Below are positions 57,129 to 64,000 of a DNA stretch of 64,000 nt, piece after piece. The notes below the pieces were generated by a model. That model saw only the letters and a program-made list of their open reading frames with translations, did not search any database and was not told the origin of the DNA. The position numbers and the translations under genes were made by a program. Source of the stretch: JAHEGP01 sp963792875 (GTDB lineage Bacteria; Pseudomonadota; Gammaproteobacteria; Pseudomonadales; JAHEGP01); the NCBI GenBank assembly GCA_963792875.1, contig CAWBXV010000008.1, positions 119,586-183,585 on the forward strand. The letters are read 5' to 3'. How positions within the stretch are numbered: the first letter of the stretch is position 1; each line of letters begins with the position of its first letter.

Positions 57129-58082
57129 ATGAACCCGAACTACCTCGATTTTGAACAACCGATCGCCGAGCTGGAAGCGAAGATCGAAGAGCTGAGCCTG
57201 GTGGGCTCGGACAACGAGATCAATATCAGCGAGGAGATCAGCACGCTCAAGGAGAAGAGCCGCAAGCTCACGCAGAAGGTCTACGCCGACCTGAGCGCCT
57301 GGGAGATCGTCAAGGTGGCGCGCCACCCGATGCGCCCCTACAGCATGGACCTCATCCCGCGCGTGTTCAGCGACTTCGACGAACTGCACGGTGACCGCCA
57401 GTTCGGTGACGACGCCGCCATCGTCGGCGGCCTCGCCCGCCTCAACGGCCGCTCGGTGGTGGTCATCGGCCAGGAGAAGGGGCGCGGCGTCAACGAGAAG
57501 GTCAGGCGCAACTTCGGCATGCCGCGCCCGGAGGGCTACCGCAAGGCGCTGCGCCTGATGCTGCTGGCCGAGCGCTTCGGGCTGCCGCTGGTGACGTTTA
57601 TCGACACGCCGGGGGCCTACCCCGGCATCGACTCGGAGGAGCGCGGCATCAGCGAGGCCATCGCCTCCAACCTCGCGCTCATGTCGCGCCTGCGCACCCC
57701 CATCATCTGCGTCGTGATCGGCGAGGGCAGCTCCGGCGGGGCGCTGGGCATTGGTGTGGGCGACCACCTGGCCATGCTGCAGTACGCCACCTACTTCGTG
57801 ATCTCGCCGGAGGGCTGCGCCAACATCATCTGGAAGAGCACCGACAAGGCGCCCGAGGCGGCCCAGGCCATGGGCGTGACCTCGTCCCACCTGCAGCAGC
57901 TGGGCATCATCGACGCCACCATCGATGAGCCGCTGGGCGGCGCCCACCGCGACATCGACCTCACCGCGCAGCGCATCAGGGACCACCTGATCCGCCAGCT
58001 CGACCGGCTCGAGCAGAAACCGCTGGATGAGCTGCTCGAGGCCCGCTACGCCCGCCTGATGTCCTACGGCAACAGCGAGTAG
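57129..58082 (+). CDS. accA: acetyl-CoA carboxylase carboxyltransferase alpha subunit
   Basis: AccA works with AccD to carboxylate acetyl-CoA, the first step of fatty-acid synthesis. The 317-residue product has LDFEQPIAELEAKIEEL at its start, the crotonase-like core GQEKGRG, FIDTPGAYPG and GEGSSGGALGIGVGD. Start at ATG 57129. tilS follows after 43 bp. Confidence 0.97.
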   Translation: MNPNYLDFEQPIAELEAKIEELSLVGSDNEINISEEISTLKEKSRKLTQKVYADLSAWEIVKVARHPMRPYSMDLIPRVFSDFDELHGDRQFGDDAAIVGGLARLNGRSVVVIGQEKGRGVNEKVRRNFGMPRPEGYRKALRLMLLAERFGLPLVTFIDTPGAYPGIDSEERGISEAIASNLALMSRLRTPIICVVIGEGSSGGALGIGVGDHLAMLQYATYFVISPEGCANIIWKSTDKAPEAAQAMGVTSSHLQQLGIIDATIDEPLGGAHRDIDLTAQRIRDHLIRQLDRLEQKPLDELLEARYARLMSYGNSE

Positions 58083-58125
58083 CGGGGCGGCTGCGGCCAG
58101 GCGGCGTCGGCGGGGCGGCTTCGGC

Positions 58126-59646
58126 GTGGCGGCGGACGATGCCGAGCGCGACCTGCCGGGGGTGGTGGCCGCGTCGCTGGCCGATCTGCTGGAGCGCCCG
58201 CGCTGGCTGGTGGCCTTCTCCGGCGGGCTGGATTCCACCGTGCTGCTGCACCTGCTGTGGCGCCTGCTGAGCGGCCCGCCGGGCGCTGCCGCGCCGGATC
58301 CCGGGCGCCAGCCCTCCGACCGAGCGCGGCCCGACCGAGCGCGGCCCGACCGCACGCGGCCCGACCTCCTCGCGCTGCACGTCAACCACGGCATCAGCCC
58401 GCACGCCGACGCCTGGCAGCGCCACTGCGAGGCGCTGTGCCGGCAGTGGGGCATCGCCAGCAGCAGCCTGCGCGTCAGCCTCCCCGCGCGCCCGCCCGGC
58501 GGCCTCGAGGCGGCGGCGCGGGAGGCGCGGTATGCCGCGCTGGAGTCCTGCCAGCGCCGCGGCGACGTGCTGCTGCTGGGCCACCACCGGGATGATCAGG
58601 TGGAGACCATCGCCCTGCGCCTGTTCCGCTCCAGCGGGCTGGAGGGGCTGGCGGGCATGGCCGGGCGCTCGCAGCGCGGCGCCGGCCTGCGCGTGCGCCC
58701 GCTGCTGGAGCAGCCCCGCGCCGCGCTGCGGCACTACGCGTTGCAGCAGGGCCTGCAGTGGCTGGAGGACGAGAGCAACGCCGACCGGCGCTTCAGCCGC
58801 AACTTCGTCCGCCACCGTCTGCTGCCGGTGATGGGCGAGCACTGGCCCGACGCCGCCGGGCACCTGCTGGCGCTCGGCCGCGCCGCCGCCGACGGCGCGG
58901 CGCTGCTGCGCGAGGTCGCCGACGCGGACCTCGGCGCCGCCGCGGGCGCGGACCGCTGGGGCAGCTTCCTGCGGCTGGACGCGCTGCGCGGCTGCTCGCC
59001 GCCGCGGCTGCGCAACGCCGTCAACGCCTGGCTGCACCGCCAGGGCCATGCCGCGCTGCGGCAGCGCCAGTGGCCGGCGTTCCACGCGCAGCTGGCGGGT
59101 GAGCCCGCCGGCGCCACGCCGCGGCTGGACGTCGCCGGCGGCAGCCTGCGGCGCCACCGCGGGGCGCTGTACTGGGTGCCGGACGCGCTCGAGCGGGCCC
59201 CGCTGACGCCCGCCGACTGGGACCTGCAGGGGCCGCTGCCGTGGGCCTGCGGCACCCTGCTGGCGGAGCCCGGCGGGGCGCTGGCGCCGGGCCGCTACCA
59301 GGTGCGGGCGCGCCGGGGCGGCGAGCGGCTGCGGCCCGCGGGCGCGCGGCGCAGCCTGCTGCTGAAGGACTACCTGCAGCGCGCCGGGGTGCCGCCCTGG
59401 TGGCGGGACCGGCTGCCGCTGCTGTTCCGGGACGGGCGCCTGGCGGCGGTGGCGGACCTGTGCGTCGCCGCGGAATTCAGCGCGGCCGGGGAGGGCGGGA
59501 GCGCCGTTTCGGGAGCCGTTCCGGGAGCCGCTGCGGGAGCCGTTCCGGGAGCCGTTCCGGGAGCCCTGGGCCTGCGCTGGCTGCCGACCGCGCCCGGCCC
59601 GGGCATTGAGCGGGCAGGGGCTTTCTGCTACAGTTTGCGCGATTAG
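58126..59646 (+). CDS. tilS: tRNA(Ile)-lysidine synthetase
   Basis: TilS converts C34 of tRNA-Ile(CAU) to lysidine, so that it reads AUA. The 506-residue product has the PP-loop SGGLDS at residues 32-37, LLGHHRDDQVET, and the C-terminal TilS domains. It is longer than the usual 430-450 because two tandem repeats were inserted: DRARPDRARPDRTRPD near residue 65, within the PP-loop domain, and a Gly-Ala-Val-Pro run near residues 463-482. The GTG at 58126 is the assumed start; no other fits better. Confidence 0.93.
   Translation: MAADDAERDLPGVVAASLADLLERPRWLVAFSGGLDSTVLLHLLWRLLSGPPGAAAPDPGRQPSDRARPDRARPDRTRPDLLALHVNHGISPHADAWQRHCEALCRQWGIASSSLRVSLPARPPGGLEAAAREARYAALESCQRRGDVLLLGHHRDDQVETIALRLFRSSGLEGLAGMAGRSQRGAGLRVRPLLEQPRAALRHYALQQGLQWLEDESNADRRFSRNFVRHRLLPVMGEHWPDAAGHLLALGRAAADGAALLREVADADLGAAAGADRWGSFLRLDALRGCSPPRLRNAVNAWLHRQGHAALRQRQWPAFHAQLAGEPAGATPRLDVAGGSLRRHRGALYWVPDALERAPLTPADWDLQGPLPWACGTLLAEPGGALAPGRYQVRARRGGERLRPAGARRSLLLKDYLQRAGVPPWWRDRLPLLFRDGRLAAVADLCVAAEFSAAGEGGSAVSGAVPGAAAGAVPGAVPGALGLRWLPTAPGPGIERAGAFCYSLRD
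58326..58366 (+). repeat. 15-bp tandem repeat, 2.7 copies, inside tilS
   Basis: Units GCGGCCCGACCGAGC (58326-58340) and GCGGCCCGACCGCAC (58341-58355), then 11 bases of a third; ten bases of a preceding unit are also visible. They encode RPDRA-type repeats. The unit differs from the one in the esterase gene (4880-4930) only in its last three bases, and it is in the same orientation and reading frame. Confidence 0.92.
59511..59565 (+). repeat. 12-bp tandem repeat, 4.6 copies, near the end of tilS
   Basis: Units of GGGAGCCGTTCC start at 59511, 59523 (GGGAGCCGCTGC), 59535 and 59547, with a partial copy at 59559. They encode Gly-Ala-Val-Pro repeats. The unit is the near reverse complement of the array in the WS/DGAT gene at 6916-6987. 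Confidence 0.92.
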
Positions 59647-59833
59647 CCGGGCGCGACGGGGATTGACGGCGAGGCGATCGCGCCACCGTGCGGGCGTCGG
59701 CTGCCGTGGCGCGAGCGGCCGCGCGGCGCTTCGGCTCGGCCGGTGGATTCCGCCTGACAGACCCCCGGACCTGCCAACGACCCACGCCCGCGGTGCCGTC
59801 GCACGCTGCGAGCAACTATTTTACAGGCCTCGC

Positions 59834-61464
<1,631 letters not shown>

Positions 61465-61468
<4 letters not shown>

Positions 61469-62313
61469 GCAGACCACAGGTCGCTGTCGGCGGCGGCATC
61501 ACCATGGGCAACGGGCTGCCGTTCGTGCTGCTGGGCGGCATGAACGTGCTGGAGTCGCGCGACCTGGCCCTGCAGGTGGCCGAGCGCTACGTCGAGGTGT
61601 GCGCGCGCCTGGGCATTCCCTACGTGTTCAAGGCCTCTTTCGACAAGGCCAACCGCTCGTCCATCACCTCCTACCGCGGCCCCGGCCTGGACGAGGGCCT
61701 GCGCATCTTCGCCGACATCAAGGCCGCCTTCGGCGTGCCCGTCATCACCGACGTGCACGAGCCCGCGCAGGCGGCGCCGGTGGCCGAGGTGGCGGACATC
61801 CTGCAGCTGCCCGCGTTTCTGTCGCGCCAGACCGACCTGGTGGTCGCCATGGCCCGCACCGGCCGCCCCATCAACGTCAAGAAGGCGCAGTTCCTGTCGC
61901 CCAGGGAGATGGCCCACATCGTCCGCAAGTGCGAGGAGGCCGGCAACGACCAGGTGCTGCTGTGCGAGCGCGGCACCGCGTTTGGCTACAACAACCTGGT
62001 GGTCGACATGCTCGGCTTCGGCATCATGAAGTCGCTCGGCTGTCCGGTGGTGTTCGACGTCACCCACTCGCTGCAGACGCCCGGAGCGCGCGCCGACTCG
62101 GCCGGCGGGCGCCGCGAGCAGGTGGTGGACCTGACCCGCGCCGGCATGAGCCAGGGGCTCGCCGGGCTCTTTCTGGAGGCCCACCCGGACCCGGACCGGG
62201 CGCTGTGCGACGGTCCCAGCGCGCTGCCCCTGGCCATGCTGGAGCCCTATCTGCAGCAGGCCAAGGCCATCGACGACCTGGTGAAGTCGCTGCCGGCGCT
62301 GGATATCCGTTAG
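61465..62313 (+). CDS. kdsA: KDO-8-phosphate synthase
   Basis: KdsA condenses PEP with arabinose 5-phosphate for the KDO of lipopolysaccharide. The 282-residue product has LLGGMNVLESRDLAL, FKASFDKANRSS, the ITDVHEP and FDVTHSLQ motifs. Start coupled to pyrG; pyrG-kdsA-eno is the usual order. Confidence 0.98.
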
Positions 62314-62355
62314 CTGCCGGCGGCGGCCGCGCGGCGCTGACAGCGGCGGCAATCC

Positions 62356-62364
62356 TGCTATTTT
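62356..62364 (+). promoter_or_regulatory. possible extended -10 before eno
   Basis: TGC-TATTTT lies 52 bases before the eno ATG, within the 103-bp kdsA-eno gap. It could give eno its own strong transcription; no -35 is seen. Confidence 0.35.
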
Positions 62365-62416
62365 TACTGAAGCCCCTGGCGGGCATGCAATCAGCAATCT
62401 ACTGGAGTTTTCGGGT

Positions 62417-63706
62417 ATGGGAACAATCAAGTCGGTGCAGGCCCTGGAGGTGCTGGACTCACGGGGCAACCCCACGGTGGAGGTCGAAGTCACCCTGGCG
62501 TCGGGCGCCAGCGGCCGCGCCTGCGCACCCTCCGGGGCGTCAACCGGTTCCCGCGAGGCGCTCGAGCTGCGCGACGGCGACCCGGCGCGCTATCTGGGCA
62601 AGGGCGTGCTCAAGGCGGTGGCCAATATCCACGACACCATCGCGCCGCTGCTGCGGGGCCGGGAGGCGGCCGATCAGCGCGCCGTCGATATGGCCATGAT
62701 CGACGCCGACGGCACCGACAACAAGGAAAACCTCGGCGCCAATGCCATCCTGGCGGTGTCGCTGGCGACCGCCAAGGCCGCCGCCGCCCACCGGCGCCTG
62801 CCGCTGTACGCCCATATCGCCGAGCTCTACGGCACGCCGGGCCTGTACAGCATGCCCGTGCCCATGATGAACATTCTCAACGGCGGCGAACACGCGGACA
62901 ACAACGTCGACATCCAGGAGTTCATGATCCAGCCCGTGGGCGCCGGCAGCTTTACCGAGGCCCTGCGCTGCGGCGCCGAAGTGTTCCACGCGCTCAAGTC
63001 CATCCTCAAGGCGCGCGGACTCAGCACCGCCGTCGGCGACGAGGGCGGCTTCGCCCCCAACCTGCCGTCCAACGAGGCGGCCCTGGAGGTCATCGTCGAG
63101 GCCATCGCCAAGGCCGGCTACCGGCTCGACGACGACATCACCCTGGCGCTGGACTGCGCCTCGTCGGAGTTCTTCCGGGACGGCGTCTACGACCTGTCCG
63201 GCGAGGGCAAGCAGTTCGACGCCGCGGGCTTCGCCGATTACCTGGCCGGCCTCAGCGACCGCTATCCCATCCTCTCCATCGAGGACGGCATGGACGAGAG
63301 CGACTGGGAGGGCTGGGCCGTGCTCACGCGCAAGCTCGGCGACCGCGTGCAGCTGGTGGGCGACGACCTGTTCGTCACCAACACCCGCATCCTGCGGCGC
63401 GGCATCGACCAGCACATCGCCAACTCCATCCTCATCAAGTTCAACCAGATCGGCAGCCTGTGGGAGACGCTGGACGCCATCAGGATGGCCGCCGCCGCCG
63501 GCTACACGGCGGTCATCTCGCACCGCTCGGGCGAGACCGAGGACACCACCATCGCCGATCTCGCCGTCGCCACCTGCGCGGGTCAGATCAAGACCGGCTC
63601 GCTGTGCCGCTCCGACCGCGTCGCCAAGTACAACCGCCTGCTGCGCATCGAGGCCGAGCTGGGTAGCCAGGCGCCTTATCGCGGCAGGGACGAATTCACG
63701 CGCTGA
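62417..63706 (+). CDS. eno: enolase
   Basis: Enolase interconverts 2-phosphoglycerate and PEP in glycolysis and is a degradosome partner in many gammaproteobacteria. The 429-residue product has VLDSRGNPTVEVEV, GDEGGFAP, the catalytic LIKFNQIGSL lysine and SHRSGETED. TGGAG precedes the ATG. Confidence 0.99.
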   Translation: MGTIKSVQALEVLDSRGNPTVEVEVTLASGASGRACAPSGASTGSREALELRDGDPARYLGKGVLKAVANIHDTIAPLLRGREAADQRAVDMAMIDADGTDNKENLGANAILAVSLATAKAAAAHRRLPLYAHIAELYGTPGLYSMPVPMMNILNGGEHADNNVDIQEFMIQPVGAGSFTEALRCGAEVFHALKSILKARGLSTAVGDEGGFAPNLPSNEAALEVIVEAIAKAGYRLDDDITLALDCASSEFFRDGVYDLSGEGKQFDAAGFADYLAGLSDRYPILSIEDGMDESDWEGWAVLTRKLGDRVQLVGDDLFVTNTRILRRGIDQHIANSILIKFNQIGSLWETLDAIRMAAAAGYTAVISHRSGETEDTTIADLAVATCAGQIKTGSLCRSDRVAKYNRLLRIEAELGSQAPYRGRDEFTR

Positions 63707-63717
63707 GCGCCGCCGCC

Positions 63718-64000
63718 GTGTCGGCGTTCTCAGGGCGGCCGCGCGCTCGGACCTGTCTGTGGGCCGTGCTGCTGGTGCTGCTGGCCGCGCTGCAGTACCG
63801 GCTGTGGCTGGGTGCCGGCGGCCACGGCTACAGCGCCTCGCTGCGGCAGCAGATCGCCGGGCAGCAGCAGGTCAACGCCGCCCTGCAGCAGCGCAATGAC
63901 GCGCTGGTGGTCGAGGTCAAGGAGCTGCAGCAGGGCGACGAGGGGCTCGAGGAGAAGGCGCGCGAGGACATGGGCATGGTGCGGAGGGACGAGACCTACT
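63718..64000 (+). CDS. ftsB: cell division protein FtsB (cut by the window end)
   Basis: A 5' part of 94 codons, open to the window edge. It reads a short basic start, a transmembrane helix LWAVLLVLLAALQYRLWLG, then a coiled-coil (LRQQIAGQQQVNAALQQRND) and the FtsB end-motif EEKAREDMGMVRRDET. FtsB joins FtsL and FtsQ at the divisome. The GTG at 63718 is 11 bases after the eno stop, and the eno-ftsB order is standard. Confidence 0.9.
   Translation, partial: MSAFSGRPRARTCLWAVLLVLLAALQYRLWLGAGGHGYSASLRQQIAGQQQVNAALQQRNDALVVEVKELQQGDEGLEEKAREDMGMVRRDETY

Overview
The window is about 64 kb of GC-rich, densely coding chromosome from a gammaproteobacterium. The block map / rpsB-tsf-pyrH-frr-uppS-cdsA-dxr-rseP-bamA-skp-lpxD-fabZ-lpxA-lpxB-rnhB-dnaE / accA-tilS-pyrG-kdsA-eno-ftsB is the conserved gammaproteobacterial arrangement. 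A wax-ester-synthase-type acyltransferase, exosortase-associated genes and a VPLPA-CTERM protein together suggest a marine OM60/Halieaceae-like lineage. That placement is an inference. No rRNA, tRNA, CRISPR array, prophage or insertion sequence was seen.

Layout. (1) 1-3.5 kb: dapA-bamC-MBL hydrolase-purC, an overlapping + strand operon. (2) 3.6-7.1 kb: membrane-anchored alpha/beta hydrolase and a WS/DGAT acyltransferase with a long Ala/Lys/Pro tail. (3) 7.1-10.4 kb, minus strand: tandem two-domain InaA/WaaP-type kinase, small membrane protein, methyltransferase and nitrilase-family amidase. (4) 10.5-18.7 kb: exosortase-A-associated AMP ligase and PLP decarboxylase, an AspT-type transporter, YpfJ-like peptidase, YihY, a stand-alone acyl carrier protein and a DUF4124 protein. 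(5) 18.7-28.2 kb: rnb, smrA, a double NTF2-like protein, a CBS protein, a membrane J-protein with a VWA partner, an LRR lipoprotein, a class III cyclase-like gene followed by an HD phosphodiesterase-like gene, and rsmJ. (6) 28.2-36.2 kb, minus strand: map-glnD-dapC-nth-yffB-dapD-dapE. With dapA this supplies most of the succinylase route to diaminopimelate. (7) 36.6-55.5 kb: translation, isoprenoid, phospholipid, outer-membrane assembly and lipid A genes, then dnaE. (8) 55.6-57.1 kb: an AT-rich island holding the VPLPA-CTERM gene and its candidate sigma-54 control region. (9) 57.1 kb to the end: accA to ftsB, the last cut by the window edge.

The most unusual signals are four. First, two families of short GC-rich tandem repeats (12 bp and 15 bp units) each occur inside two unrelated genes more than 50 kb apart. 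Second, the VPLPA-CTERM gene has a close sigma-54 promoter match and a near-identical 17-bp direct repeat placed like an enhancer site. Third, a ligase / PLP-decarboxylase / carrier-protein set looks built for chemistry on a carrier-bound amino acid. Fourth, a cyclase-like gene sits 30 bp upstream of a phosphodiesterase-like HD gene.
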